From assembly GCF_018070575.1 (NCBI RefSeq), contig NZ_JAGPXN010000009.1:124001-188000 (forward strand): 64,000 bases of DNA, in the 5' to 3' direction. The notes under the pieces were generated by a model. The model was not told the origin of the DNA. It saw only the letters and a program-made list of their open reading frames with translations, and made no database searches. Numbering within the stretch: position 1 is the stretch's first letter; each line of letters begins with the position of its first letter. A program made the translations under genes and the position numbers. Source of the DNA: Micromonospora sp. C31. GTDB lineage: Bacteria; Actinomycetota; Actinomycetes; Mycobacteriales; Micromonosporaceae. Positions 7,552 through 19,003 of the stretch are shown here, one piece after another.

Positions 7552-8867
7552 TCCACCAGGCGCAGGGTGCGGGGTCGCTTGTAGCCGGCCAGGCGCTCGG
7601 CGAGCAGCTCGTCGAGCGTCTGTTCCGACAGCGGCCCGTCCGGCTGCACGTAGGCGGTGACGGCGCCGTCGAAGACGACCACGGCGGCGGCGACGCCGGG
7701 CAGGGCGGCGACGGTCGCCTCCACCTCGGTCAGGTCGACCTTCAAGCCGCCGACGGAGACCTGCGAGTCGAGCCGCCCGCGGACGGTGACCAGGCGGGTA
7801 CCGGGGTCCACGGTCCCGGCGTCGCGGGTGCGCAGCCAGCCGTCGGCCCAGCGGGTCGGGTCGCTCAGCCCGACGTACGGCGACGCGGGGCAGCTCACCC
7901 ACAGCTCGCCGTCGACCTCGCGGACCTCGACGCCGGGCGCCGGGGTGATGGACGGGCGGTGCCGGCCGTGCAGGTCGGTGCCGATGACGCCGACCTCGGT
8001 CATCCCGTACATGTTGCCCAGCGGCACGCCGTACCGGTCGGCGAAGGCGCGGGCGACGGCGGCCGGGACCAGCTCGCCGCCGGTGGTCATCCGCCTGAAC
8101 TGCGGCAGCGGGCCGGCCGGACGGGTGGAGGCGAGCAGTCCGATGTGGAACGGCACGCCGAGCACGGTGGCCGGCGAGTCGTCGGCGGCGATCGCGGCCA
8201 GCACCGCGTCGCCGGCCAGGCGCTGCGGCGGCACCAGTTCCACCCCGGCGTGCAGGCCGTAGAGCAGGCCGCCGACCAGGCCGAGCACGTGCACCATCGA
8301 GGGGAGCAGGATGATCCGCTCGCCGGGCAGCGCCACGCCGTCGACGCGGGTGTAGCGGTGCACCTCGGCCACCAGGTCGTCGGCGGTACGCCCGATCACC
8401 TTGGACGGTCCGGTGGAGCCGGAGCTGAGCTGGATCACCGCGTGTCCGCTGACCGCCGGGCGGTCGGCGTACGCGGTGACGCCCTCGGTGACGTCGACGA
8501 AGACCCGCAGCCCGCCACCGCCGGTGCGGATCGGGGCCACCACCACCTGCGGGGCGAGCCGCTGAAGCGCCCGGTCGACCTCGTGGTCGGTGAGCCGGTG
8601 GTCGAGCAGGATGGCCTGCGCCCCGCTGCGCCAGGTGGCCAGCAGGTTCACCACGTACGCCAGCGAGGGCGGCAGCCGCAGCGCGGCGGCGCCACCGGGA
8701 CGCAGTCCGGCGGCGGCGAGGCGGGTCTGCGCCTCGGCCACCAGCCGACGCAGGGACCCCCGGTCGACCGGTTCGGGCAGTCGGAGACAAATGTCGGCGG
8801 AACGGCCTCGGAGCAGAATTTCGTCGACCCAGATCGGGTCTGTCGCAGCAGGATTTCCCGTCGTCAC
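7482..8867 (-). CDS. Second AMP-dependent acyl ligase
   Basis: A 461-residue adenylate-forming ligase, about 80 residues shorter than the first. Visible motifs are QLSSGSTGPSKVIGRT (ATP loop), NMYGMTEVG, a hinge at LVTVRGRLDSQVSVGG and the C-terminal lysine motif PRTTTGKLVRS. It probably loads a second acid onto one of the carrier proteins; short ligases of this form often act on ACP-bound partners in type II pathways. The GTG at 8867 lacks a strong ribosome site. It is transcribed towards the phosphopantetheinyl transferase gene and overlaps its 3' end by 70 bases. The pathway therefore has two separate acid-activation steps. Substrate unknown. Confidence 0.87.
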   Translation of the reverse strand: MTTGNPAATDPIWVDEILLRGRSADICLRLPEPVDRGSLRRLVAEAQTRLAAAGLRPGGAAALRLPPSLAYVVNLLATWRSGAQAILLDHRLTDHEVDRALQRLAPQVVVAPIRTGGGGLRVFVDVTEGVTAYADRPAVSGHAVIQLSSGSTGPSKVIGRTADDLVAEVHRYTRVDGVALPGERIILLPSMVHVLGLVGGLLYGLHAGVELVPPQRLAGDAVLAAIAADDSPATVLGVPFHIGLLASTRPAGPLPQFRRMTTGGELVPAAVARAFADRYGVPLGNMYGMTEVGVIGTDLHGRHRPSITPAPGVEVREVDGELWVSCPASPYVGLSDPTRWADGWLRTRDAGTVDPGTRLVTVRGRLDSQVSVGGLKVDLTEVEATVAALPGVAAAVVVFDGAVTAYVQPDGPLSEQTLDELLAERLAGYKRPRTLRLVDQLPRTTTGKLVRSVDALRTAAT

Positions 8868-9232
8868 TACCGTTCACCGCCCAGCCTCAAATTGGGCTAT
8901 ACCGCCCATAAGGTGTGCCTGTCGGGGTGCTGCGGGGAACCTTACGACGCCGTCCGGATGTATCGCTAGATGCAAATGGCTAGATCGGAAGGAGCGGCCA
9001 GGCGGATTTCCCACGGCCGGTTCGGCGGGCAGGATCGGGCGCGTACGGCGGCGCAGGGTGACCGCCGGATGACCCGTCGTGCGTACGGCGCGAGACGCTC
9101 ACCGGACGGCCGATGGCGATCTTCGAACGCGTGGTGGAGGGGAGGTCGGAGAGCCGATGGCCGCACGACGCGGGCACCGCGCCGCTCGCCGTCCGGCGCG
9201 CCCACGGCGCGGGCCCGGATGCGCGGTCGGGG
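8868..9232. other. Intergenic gap between the two PKS loci
   Basis: This 365-base stretch separates the start of the second AMP ligase from the end of the WhiE-like operon. The part nearest 8868 (about 8880-9000) is less G+C-rich than the surroundings and presumably holds the ligase promoter. I see no convincing gene, RNA or terminator hairpin in it; open frames here have no recognisable domain. Confidence 0.5.
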
Positions 9233-9622
9233 TCAGGCCGGCGCCGCGGCGGAGGTCTGGGCGTGGATGAGGAAACGCAGCGACCGGGCGTCGGTGAAGC
9301 ACTCCCGCATCGGCCGGACCAGATCCCGGTGCTCCGGGCTGCGTTCCCACGCCTCGAAGTCGGCCAGGCTCGCCCACTCGCTGGTGATCAGCCACTGCTC
9401 CGGGTCGGCCGACGACCGGCAGACCTGGTCCACGAGGTGCCCCGGAACACCGCCGGCCACCAGGTGCCGAACCGCCTCGTACGCGGCCAGGAACGCCTCC
9501 GTGCGCTCCTGCGGCACCCGTACCAGGAACACCACCCGCGCCCGCCGCCCGCTCGCGTCGGCTTCCCGCCGCGCCCCGACCCGGGATCCGGCGGACGTCG
9601 TACCGGTGAACTGCTCGCTCAC
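9233..9622 (-). CDS. SchA/CurD (WhiE ORF I)-like protein
   Basis: A 129-residue protein whose residues 30-125 form a ferredoxin-like alpha/beta domain resembling the C-terminal domain of SchA/CurD/WhiE ORF I, with the block DPEQWLITSEWASLADFEAW and the tail DARSLRFLIHA. Such proteins accompany spore-pigment and pentangular type II PKS genes; some relatives are quinone-forming monooxygenases or cyclase helpers, but the exact reaction is not settled. The GTG at 9622 overlaps the KS beta stop (GTGA). It is the last gene of the minus-strand operon. Its presence supports assigning the cluster to the WhiE group. Confidence 0.8.
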   Translation of the reverse strand: MSEQFTGTTSAGSRVGARREADASGRRARVVFLVRVPQERTEAFLAAYEAVRHLVAGGVPGHLVDQVCRSSADPEQWLITSEWASLADFEAWERSPEHRDLVRPMRECFTDARSLRFLIHAQTSAAAPA

Positions 9623-10866
9623 GGCGTCGCTCCCCTCTGCGGCGCGGCCCCGCGCAGGACCAACGCGCTGTTGAACCCGTCGAAACCGCGAGCGCCCACC
9701 AGCGCCAGCCGACTGCGCGGTCGCCGGTGCTCCCGCAGGAAACCCAGCTCGCAGCCCTCGGCCACCTCGTCCGGCCCGGCGGAGGCCGGCAGCGTGTCGT
9801 GGTCGAACGCGAGCAGCGCGGTCGCCACGTCCAGCGCCGAGCCGCCCTGGTGCGCGCGGCCGGTCAGCGGCTTCTGGGTGGTCACCGGCGGTGGGCGGTC
9901 GCCGAAGACGGCGCGCAGCGCCGTGGCCTCGCTGCGGTCGTAGCGCGGCACGCCGAGCGCGTCGGGCAGCACCACGTCGACCTCCTCCGGCCCGACGCCG
10001 GCCCGGTCCAGGGCCAGCCGCATCGCCCGGGCATACTGCACGGGGTCGCCGGCGGTGTCCGCCGTGGTGTGCACGGCGTCGTGGGTGGCGCCCCAGCCGG
10101 TCACCTCGCCGTAGACGCGGGCGCCCCGCGACAGCGCGTGACCCAGCTCCTCCACCACGAACACCGCGCCGCCCTCGGCGGGCAGGTAGCCGCTGGCGGC
10201 GGCGTCGAACGGCCGGTAGGCCCGCTCCGGGTCGGCCACGTCGCTGAGCAGGCCGGAACGCAACTGGCAGGCCAGGGCGTACGGGCTCAGCGGGCACTCG
10301 GTCGCCCCCGCGATCACGACCGGCGTGCCCCGGCGCACCGCCCGCGCGGCGTGCGCCAGGCTGTCCAGCCCGCCGGCGGCCTCGGCGACCAGCACCCCGC
10401 ACGGCCCCTTGAACTGGTGGTGGATGGAGAGCTGCCCCACGCTGGCCGCGTAGAACCAGGCGATCGACTGGTACGCCCCGACGGTGCGCGACGGCCCGCC
10501 CCAGAGCCGTTGCAGCTCCCGCTGCCCGAACAGGTTCCCGCCGGAGGAGCTGGCCAGCGCCACCGCGTACCCGTACGGGTCGGGCGCGCGCTCGGGCAGA
10601 CCGGCGTCGGCCAGCGCCAGCCGGGTCGCCGCGAAGCCGAGGTGCGTCCACCGGTCCGTCTGCACCAGCCGGCGGTTGTCGGCGTACGCGGCGGCGTCGA
10701 AGCCGGGCACCTCCCCGCCGTGGCGGGTGGGGTAGCCGGCGGGGTCGAACAGGGTGATCGGTCCGGTGCGGCGGGTGCCGGCGAGCACCGTACGCCAGTG
10801 CGCGTCCACGCCGATCCCGCTGGGCGCGACGACGCCGATACCGGTCACCACGGCCCGGGCGGTCAC
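9619..10866 (-). CDS. Type II PKS ketosynthase beta (chain length factor)
   Basis: A 415-residue chain length factor. It has the ketosynthase fold but no catalytic cysteine. Typical chain length factors carry VAEQAGG at that point; here the motif reads VAEAAGG, so the conserved Gln is Ala. The HGTGT histidine region is also lost ([11 protein letters not shown]), as expected for the subunit. It pairs with KS alpha to set polyketide length. The GTG at 10866 overlaps the KS alpha stop by four bases, keeping the usual 1:1 coupling, and its end overlaps the SchA/CurD-like start. Lengths and neighbours fit the WhiE-type subunit. The Gln to Ala change is unusual and is listed as a finding. Confidence 0.93.
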   Translation of the reverse strand: MTARAVVTGIGVVAPSGIGVDAHWRTVLAGTRRTGPITLFDPAGYPTRHGGEVPGFDAAAYADNRRLVQTDRWTHLGFAATRLALADAGLPERAPDPYGYAVALASSSGGNLFGQRELQRLWGGPSRTVGAYQSIAWFYAASVGQLSIHHQFKGPCGVLVAEAAGGLDSLAHAARAVRRGTPVVIAGATECPLSPYALACQLRSGLLSDVADPERAYRPFDAAASGYLPAEGGAVFVVEELGHALSRGARVYGEVTGWGATHDAVHTTADTAGDPVQYARAMRLALDRAGVGPEEVDVVLPDALGVPRYDRSEATALRAVFGDRPPPVTTQKPLTGRAHQGGSALDVATALLAFDHDTLPASAGPDEVAEGCELGFLREHRRPRSRLALVGARGFDGFNSALVLRGAAPQRGATP

Positions 10867-12137
10867 GGCTGTGCCCGCGCGGGCTGCCGGCGGAACACCA
10901 TCGCCGACTGGAAACCGCCGAAGCCGCTGCCCACCGAGAGCGCCACGTCGACCGGCAGCTCCCGCGCCTCGTTCGGGACGTAGTCCAGGTCGCACTCCGG
11001 GTCCCGGGTGCTCCAGTTGGCCGTCGGCGGCACCACGTTGAACTCGACGGCCAACGCGCACGCCGCCATCTCGATCGAGCCGATCGCGCCGAGCGAGTGC
11101 CCGACCATCGACTTGATCGAGCTGATCGGCACCCCGTACGCGGCCCGGCCGAGCGCCCGCTTGAAGGCGGCGGTCTCGTGCCGGTCGTTCTGCCGGGTGC
11201 CCGAGCCGTGGGCGCTGACGTAGGAGACCTGCTCCGGGGCGATCCGGCCCTGCTTCAGCGCCGCCGAGATGGCCAACCCCATCTCCAGCCCGTCGGGCCG
11301 CAGCCCCGTCATGTGGTAGCCGTTGCTGCGGCTGGCGTAGCCGACCACCTCGCAGTAGACGTGCGCGCCGCGGCGCCGGGCGTGCCCGGCCTCCTCCAGC
11401 ACCAGCACCGCCGCGCCCTCGGCGAGGACGAAACCGTGCCGGTCGGCGTCGAACGGGCGCGAGGCGTGCGCCGGGTCGTCGTTGTCCGGGCTGGTCGCCT
11501 TGATCGCGTCGAAGGAGGCGACGGTGACCGGGGAGATCGGCGAGTCGGCGGCCCCGGCCAGCACGATGTCGGCCTCGCCGTCGGCGATGAGCTGGTGGGC
11601 GTACCCGATCGCGTCGATGCCGGAGGTGCAGCCGGTGGAGACCACCTGTGCGGGGCCGTGCAACCCGTGCCGGCACGCCACGTCGGCGGCGAGGCTGCTG
11701 GGCACGAGCGCCTGATACAGGTACGGGCCGCCGCGCCCGGCATCGACCAGCCACCGGCGGCCGGTGTCGCTGACCGCGACGTACTCCTGCTCCAGGGCCG
11801 TGGTGCCGCCGACGGCGGTGCCGAGCACCACGCCGGCTCGGTCCCGCTCGGCGTCGGTGAGGTCCAGGCCGGCGTCGGCGACGGCCTCGGCGGCGCAGGC
11901 GAGGGCGAACTGCACGTACCGGTCGGCACGCCGCAGCTCCCCCGCGGTGAGGCCGGCGGCGACCGGGTCGAAGTCGCACTCGGCGGCGATCTGGGACCGG
12001 AACGCCGACGGGTCGAAGAAGGTGATCCGCCGCGTCGCCGTCCGCCCCTCGGTGATGGTCTTCCAGAACCGGTCCCGGCTGGTGCCGCCGGGGGCGACCA
12101 CCCCGACGCCGGTCACCACCGTGCGGCGCCCGGTCAC
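10863..12137 (-). CDS. Type II PKS ketosynthase alpha
   Basis: A 424-residue ketosynthase of the aromatic type II family. Catalytic residues are Cys170 in [11 protein letters not shown], His310 in SAHGSGT and His347 in SMVGHSLGA; the [11 protein letters not shown] block is typical of aromatic KS alpha subunits. With KS beta it condenses malonyl units on the ACP into a poly-beta-ketone. The ATG at 12137 has a GAGG ribosome site 55 bases after the cupin stop. The gene order cupin, KS alpha, KS beta matches WhiE ORFs II-IV of Streptomyces, and the accessory genes point to a long chain that is folded into a multi-ring aromatic, but ring number cannot be read from sequence. Confidence 0.95.
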   Translation of the reverse strand: MTGRRTVVTGVGVVAPGGTSRDRFWKTITEGRTATRRITFFDPSAFRSQIAAECDFDPVAAGLTAGELRRADRYVQFALACAAEAVADAGLDLTDAERDRAGVVLGTAVGGTTALEQEYVAVSDTGRRWLVDAGRGGPYLYQALVPSSLAADVACRHGLHGPAQVVSTGCTSGIDAIGYAHQLIADGEADIVLAGAADSPISPVTVASFDAIKATSPDNDDPAHASRPFDADRHGFVLAEGAAVLVLEEAGHARRRGAHVYCEVVGYASRSNGYHMTGLRPDGLEMGLAISAALKQGRIAPEQVSYVSAHGSGTRQNDRHETAAFKRALGRAAYGVPISSIKSMVGHSLGAIGSIEMAACALAVEFNVVPPTANWSTRDPECDLDYVPNEARELPVDVALSVGSGFGGFQSAMVFRRQPARAQP

Positions 12138-12192
12138 GACATGACCTCGGTTCGCGACTGCGGGGATCGCAACCCCGGCTCACTCCTCACGC

Positions 12193-14691
<2,499 letters not shown>

Positions 14692-14704
14692 CGCGCCCCG
14701 CCCC

Positions 14705-15250
14705 CTAGTCCGGATCCAGGGCGACCAGCGGCTGGTCGTACTCGACCGGCTGGCCATCGGCGGCAAGGACCTCCGCGACCCGGCCGCCCCGCTCGGCGGT
14801 CACCTCGTTCATCAGCTTCATCGCCTCGACGATGCCGACGACCTGCCCGGGACGGACCGGGTCGCCGACGGCGACGAAGGGCGCGGCGCCCGGCTCCGGA
14901 GCACGGTGGAACGTGCCGACCATGGGCGAGCGCACGGCGTACCGGTCCGGCGGCGGCGCGGCCGGTGGGGATGCCGGAGGCACCGCGTCGGCGGCACCGG
15001 CGGGCGCCGGCCCGGCGGAGACGGCGTGCCACTCCACCTCGAGCACCGTGTCCCCGCCGCGCAGCCGCACCCGCCGCAGCGGGCCGGGCAGCTCGGCGAC
15101 GAGGTGCCGGGCGTGCCGCCGCAGCCCGGTCAGCACGGCGTCCGTGCCGGGCCCCACCTCCGCGCCCGGCGCCGCCGCCCCGCCGCCGCGGACCCCCTGC
15201 TCGCCGGGTGCCGACGGCGCGGCGTCGACCGGGATCCCGCCGGCGTTCAC
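14705..15250 (-). CDS. accB: Biotin carboxyl carrier protein of acetyl-CoA carboxylase
   Basis: A 181-residue carrier with the biotinylation site Lys145 in VEAMKLMNEV, preceded by the conserved RSPMVGTFHRAP strand. The N-terminal third is Gly/Ala-rich and the middle holds a Pro/Ala linker, typical of AccB. It shuttles carboxyl-biotin between AccC and the carboxyltransferase. The GTG at 15250 overlaps the AccDA stop by four bases (GTGA). It belongs to the PKS-linked carboxylase set together with accC and accDA. Confidence 0.93.
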   Translation of the reverse strand: MNAGGIPVDAAPSAPGEQGVRGGGAAAPGAEVGPGTDAVLTGLRRHARHLVAELPGPLRRVRLRGGDTVLEVEWHAVSAGPAPAGAADAVPPASPPAAPPPDRYAVRSPMVGTFHRAPEPGAAPFVAVGDPVRPGQVVGIVEAMKLMNEVTAERGGRVAEVLAADGQPVEYDQPLVALDPD

Positions 15251-16953
15251 CGGGCACCCGCCCGGGCGCCCAGGCGGGCCGCGCCGAACTGCCGGAAGCG
15301 CTGCCGACGGCGCCGGACCAGCGTGGCGGGCGGCACGTCGAGCAGCGGCAGCAGCTGCGCCAGCACCGCCTCGCGTAGCGCGCGGGCGGCGGCCCGCGGA
15401 TCGTGGTGGGCGGCCGGGGCCGGCTCGGGCACGACGTCGTCGACGATCCCGAGCCGGCACAGGTCGGGGGCGGTCAGCCGCAACGCGCGGGCCGCCTGCG
15501 GGGCGGCGCCCCGGTCCGGCCAGAGAATGGCCGCGCAGCCCTCCGGGCTGATCACCGAGTAGACGGCGTGCTGGAGCATGAGCACCCGGTCGGCCACCGC
15601 GAGGGCCAGCGCACCGCCGCTGCCGCCCTCGCCGGTGATCACGGCGACGACGGGGGTGGGCAGCACGGTCAGGGCGAGGATGTTCTCGGCGATGGCCGCC
15701 GCCTGCCCCTGTTCCTCGGCCCGCACGCCGGGATCCGCCCCCGGGGTGTCGACCAGGGTGACCACCGGCAGGCCGAGGCGGGCGGCGAGGCGCATCAGCC
15801 GCAGCGACTTGCGGTGCCCCGCCGGGCTGGCCATGCCGAAGTTGCGCCCGACCAGCTCGGCGGTGGTGTGTCCCTTCTGGTGCCCGACGACCACGACGGG
15901 TCGGCCGTCGAGGCGGGCCAGCCCGCCCACCACGGCCGGGCAGTCCGCGCCGAGCCGGTCGCCGTGCAGCTCGACGAAGCCGTCGAACGCCGTCTCCAGG
16001 TAGTCCAGCGTGGTCGGACGGTCCGGGTGGCGGGCCAGCCGTACCGTCTCCCAGGCGTCGCCGCCCGGGCCCGGCGCCGTCGTGGCGGCCGGCCGCGCCG
16101 CCGACGGCGACGGCTCCTGCCGGGGTACGTCGGCACCGGACGCCGACCGCCGCCCGGCGCGGGCGGCGGCGAGCAGCGCCACCAGCCGGCCCCGCAGCGC
16201 GTACCGGGGCACCACCATGTCGACCTGACCGTGCCGGAGCAGGAAGTCGGCGGTCTGGAAGCCCTCCGGCAGTTCCCGGCCGGTGACCTGCCGGATCACC
16301 CGGGGGCCGGCGAAGCCCATCCGCGCGCCGCTCTCGGCGAGCACCACGTCGGTGTTGGTGGCGAACGAGGCGGCCACCCCCCCGTACGTCGGGTCGGTCA
16401 GCACGCTGACGGTGAGCAGGCCGGCCTCCCGCAGCGCGGCGATCGCCTGACTGACCGTGGCCATCTGCATCAGCGCCAGGGCGCCCTCCTGCATCCGCGC
16501 CCCGCCGGAGGCGGTGACCAGGACCAGCGGGACCCCGTCGGCCAGGGCCCGCTCGGCGGCCAGGGTGATCAGCTCCCCCACGACACAGCCCAGGCTGCCG
16601 CCCAGGAACCGGAAGTCCATCACCGCCAGCACGCACCGATGCCCTCCGACGGTGGCGCTACCGCAGACCACCGCCTCGGCCAGCCCGGTGCCCGCCCGGG
16701 CCGCGGTGAGCCGGTGCGGGTACGGCAGCAGGTCGACGAAGGCGATCGGGTCGACCTCGGCCGGGCGGTGCGGCAGGGCGGTGAACGCCCCCGGGTCGAC
16801 GAGCTGGAGCAGCCGTTCGGGCGCGTCGACCCGGGCGTGCACACCGCACTCGGGGCAGACGTCGAGGTTGCGGCGTAGCCGCTTGCGGTACAGCAGCGTG
16901 GCGCAGCCGCCGCACCGGGTCCAGAGCTGCCCCTCGGGCGCGGTGGCGGTCAC
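15247..16953 (-). CDS. accDA: Acetyl-CoA carboxylase carboxyltransferase, beta-alpha fusion
   Basis: A 568-residue fusion. The N-terminal AccD part has a zinc ribbon with paired cysteines (CGGC ... CPECG) and the crotonase-type motif VTASGGARMQEG. A linker near residues 275-300 joins it to an AccA part with LDYLETAFDGFVELHGDR, TLVDTPGADPG and ITGEGGSGGALA. It transfers the carboxyl group from biotin to acetyl-CoA, making malonyl-CoA. With AccB and AccC it is a complete enzyme in four domains on three genes. The GTG at 16953 overlaps the cyclase stop. Such sets occur in some aromatic PKS clusters but are not part of the classical whiE locus. Confidence 0.93.
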   Translation of the reverse strand: MTATAPEGQLWTRCGGCATLLYRKRLRRNLDVCPECGVHARVDAPERLLQLVDPGAFTALPHRPAEVDPIAFVDLLPYPHRLTAARAGTGLAEAVVCGSATVGGHRCVLAVMDFRFLGGSLGCVVGELITLAAERALADGVPLVLVTASGGARMQEGALALMQMATVSQAIAALREAGLLTVSVLTDPTYGGVAASFATNTDVVLAESGARMGFAGPRVIRQVTGRELPEGFQTADFLLRHGQVDMVVPRYALRGRLVALLAAARAGRRSASGADVPRQEPSPSAARPAATTAPGPGGDAWETVRLARHPDRPTTLDYLETAFDGFVELHGDRLGADCPAVVGGLARLDGRPVVVVGHQKGHTTAELVGRNFGMASPAGHRKSLRLMRLAARLGLPVVTLVDTPGADPGVRAEEQGQAAAIAENILALTVLPTPVVAVITGEGGSGGALALAVADRVLMLQHAVYSVISPEGCAAILWPDRGAAPQAARALRLTAPDLCRLGIVDDVVPEPAPAAHHDPRAAARALREAVLAQLLPLLDVPPATLVRRRRQRFRQFGAARLGARAGAR

Positions 16954-17288
16954 GACGACCGCCCGACGGGCGCGGCGTCGAAGCGGTAGAAGCAGCGGGC
17001 CATCGCGTCGCGCGGCTCCCGCCACGTCGGCAGGTACGGCGACACGTACGGCCGCAGCCGGGCGCTCACCCGGGCGAACTCGGGATGCCCCCGGGCAGCC
17101 TCGACCGCGCCCTCGCCCGGCGCCGCCGTCTCCAACAGGTGCACGTACAGGTCACCCAGCCGGTAGAGCGACCGGTGCCGGACGCCGACCAGGCGCGGCA
17201 GCTCGGTCGCGTCGGACTCCGCGAAGATCTCGGCGACGCGCGCCTCGGCGCCCGGCACCACCTTCGCGACGATCAGCGAACGGTCCAT
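16950..17288 (-). CDS. TcmI-like polyketide cyclase (WhiE ORF VII type), copy 1
   Basis: First gene of the nine-gene operon that ends at 9233. The 112-residue product belongs to the TcmI/WhiE ORF VII cyclase family (small ferredoxin-like fold), which guides late ring closures of the aromatic polyketide. It shares the blocks IFAESDATELP, GVRHRSLY and PYLPTW with the second copy at 18639. The ATG at 17288 follows a perfect GGAGGGAGG ribosome site. The upstream region to the SARP gene contains repeated GCGTCAC heptamers, a possible activator site. Confidence 0.92.
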   Translation of the reverse strand: MDRSLIVAKVVPGAEARVAEIFAESDATELPRLVGVRHRSLYRLGDLYVHLLETAAPGEGAVEAARGHPEFARVSARLRPYVSPYLPTWREPRDAMARCFYRFDAAPVGRSS

Positions 17289-17352
17289 GGACGCGCCTCC
17301 CTCCACGGCATCCGGCGTCGGTGACGACGGCACCGGCCGAGCCGGACGACTG

Positions 17353-17390
17353 GCGTCACGATGCGGCCACCGGCGTCACGGCTGCGTCAC
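17353..17390. promoter_or_regulatory. Candidate SARP-binding direct repeats
   Basis: Three exact GCGTCAC heptamers start at 17353, 17373 and 17384; the last two are 11 bases apart, the spacing known for SARP operators, and the first is 20 bases before the second with a degenerate copy (CGGCCAC, 17364) between them. The site lies 65 bases upstream of the first cyclase start and in the 418-base divergent region before the SARP gene. Regulation of the minus-strand operon by that SARP is inference. The rest of 17289-17706 shows no gene. Confidence 0.5.
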
Positions 17391-17706
17391 CGGCGACCGC
17401 CCAACGGCGACGCAGCCCTCGTGACGCTGCGTTGACGCAAGCTGTGCATCGGCTGCCCGACACCGGGCACGTAGGGCGGTTCCGCGCAGTTCAGAAGGGT
17501 TCTCGTGGACGCCGCCAGGCAAGCGCGATCCCATTCCGGACATTGACCCAGAGTGACCACTATTGATAATCTTCGTCACGGTCAACCCGGCGGCCGCGGC
17601 GCGCGACGCCGTGCCGCGGCGCAGAGCGATCCGACAGCGGGGTCATGGGCAGCCGCGCCGGGGACAGCAGACGAGTCGGGACGAGCGTTCCGCAGGGGGT
17701 GCCGCC

Positions 17707-18516
17707 GTGGCCGCTGATCCGTCGACGCCGACCACCGCGTGCCGTCCGGACGCCGAGATCTCACTGCACCTGCTCGGCGGCTTCCGGCTGCTGCACGGCG
17801 ACGCGCCGGTCGTGGTGCCGCGCGGCCTGCAACGGGTCATCGCGCTGATCGGGCTGCGCCCCGGCGCCACCCGAAGTCACCTGGCCGGACTGCTGTGGCC
17901 CGACGCGCCGGAGGAGCGCGCACTGTCGTCCCTGCGGACCGCGCTGTGGCGGCTGCGCCAGGACCCGTGCTGCCCGATCACCACCTCCGGCGACACGGTA
18001 TCCCTCGGCCCGGTCGTCCGCGTCGACGTCGACGCACTGGTCGGCACGGCGGCGAGGGTGCGCGACGGCGACGACCCGTGCGCCGCCGACGCGCTCGCCG
18101 CCGGCCGGCACGACCTGCTCCCCGGCTGGTACGACGACTGGGTGCTGGCCGACCGGGAGCGGCTGCGCCAACTCCGCCTGCACATGCTGGAGGAACTGGC
18201 CGGTCAGCACCTGACGGCGGGCCGCCACGGCGCCGCCCTGGAAGCCGCGCTGGAGGCGATGGCCGCCGAGCCGCTGCGCGAGACGCCGCACCGGCTGGTG
18301 GTGCGCATCCACCTCGCCGAGGGCAACGCCTTCGAGGCCGTGCACGCCTTCTACGTCTACCGCGACCTGCTGTTGCGGGAACTGCGGCTGGAACCGTCCG
18401 CGGCGATGACCGCCCTGCTCGACGACACCCTCGCGCCCATCCGGGAGGCCACCCGCGGCACCCCGGTCGAGCCGCGCCGGACGCCGCCGGCCCGGCTCAC
18501 GCCCCGCGCGCGCTGA
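17707..18516 (+). CDS. SARP-family pathway activator
   Basis: A 269-residue Streptomyces antibiotic regulatory protein. The N-terminal part (ISLHLLGGFRLLHGD ... RSHLAGLLWPD ... SSLRTALWRLRQ) is the OmpR-like winged helix and the remainder the helical bacterial activation domain (LRLHMLEELAGQHL ... VHAFYVYRDLLLRELRLEPS). I chose the GTG at 17707, seven bases after AGGGGG; the frame also opens at 17563, which would add 48 mostly Arg-rich residues without domain character. SARPs activate biosynthetic operons by binding 11-bp-spaced repeats near promoters, and candidates occur on both flanks. It probably controls the PKS genes on both sides. Confidence 0.88.
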   Translation: MAADPSTPTTACRPDAEISLHLLGGFRLLHGDAPVVVPRGLQRVIALIGLRPGATRSHLAGLLWPDAPEERALSSLRTALWRLRQDPCCPITTSGDTVSLGPVVRVDVDALVGTAARVRDGDDPCAADALAAGRHDLLPGWYDDWVLADRERLRQLRLHMLEELAGQHLTAGRHGAALEAALEAMAAEPLRETPHRLVVRIHLAEGNAFEAVHAFYVYRDLLLRELRLEPSAAMTALLDDTLAPIREATRGTPVEPRRTPPARLTPRAR

Positions 18517-18542
18517 CCCGGCGTCACCGGCGCGGCGGCACG

Positions 18543-18560
18543 CGTGACGGGCAGGTGACA
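18543..18560 (+). promoter_or_regulatory. Candidate SARP heptamer pair before cyclase copy 2
   Basis: Heptamers CGTGACG (18543) and GGTGACA (18554) are separated by four bases, giving the 11-base period expected for SARP operators. They lie about 80 bases upstream of the second cyclase start. A GCGTCAC is also present nearby at about 18522. No clear -10 box could be fixed, so this is tentative. Confidence 0.35.
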
Positions 18561-18638
18561 GTCGCCGGTGCACGGTGGGCGCACAACAGTCCGTGGTCTC
18601 CGACATGGTCGCGAAGCACCACCGGCGAGAGGGGTCCC

Positions 18639-18989
18639 ATGAGCCGTCTACTGATCGTCAGCAGGATCATCCCGGGCGCGGAGGGTCGGGTGGCCCAGAT
18701 CTTCGCCGAGTCCGACGCGACCGAGCTACCCGCCCTCACCGGGGTGCGCCACCGGTCCCTGTACTGCCTGCACGACCTGTGCCTACACCTGATGGAGACC
18801 GCCGACGTGGAACCGGACGCGCTGGCCGACGCCCGCAACCACCCGCTCTACCGACAGGTCAACGAGCGGCTCTCCGCACACACCACGCCGTACCTGCCGA
18901 CCTGGCGCTCGCCGCGCGACGCGATCGCGGGCTGCTTCTACCGGTGGGACGCCGCCGACGCGACGTCGTCGTCGCACCCGGCCGGCTGA
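18639..18989 (+). CDS. TcmI-like polyketide cyclase, copy 2
   Basis: A 116-residue paralogue of the cyclase at 16950, with the same blocks (IFAESDATELP, GVRHRSLY, TPYLPTWRSPRDA). The two proteins match over most of their length but differ in the middle (residues about 52-90), so they may act on different rings or form a heterodimer. The ATG at 18639 follows GAGAGGGG. It is 14 bases upstream of the FAD monooxygenase, with which it must be co-transcribed. Confidence 0.9.
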   Translation: MSRLLIVSRIIPGAEGRVAQIFAESDATELPALTGVRHRSLYCLHDLCLHLMETADVEPDALADARNHPLYRQVNERLSAHTTPYLPTWRSPRDAIAGCFYRWDAADATSSSHPAG

Positions 18990-19003
18990 ACGGGGCGGTC
19001 GCC

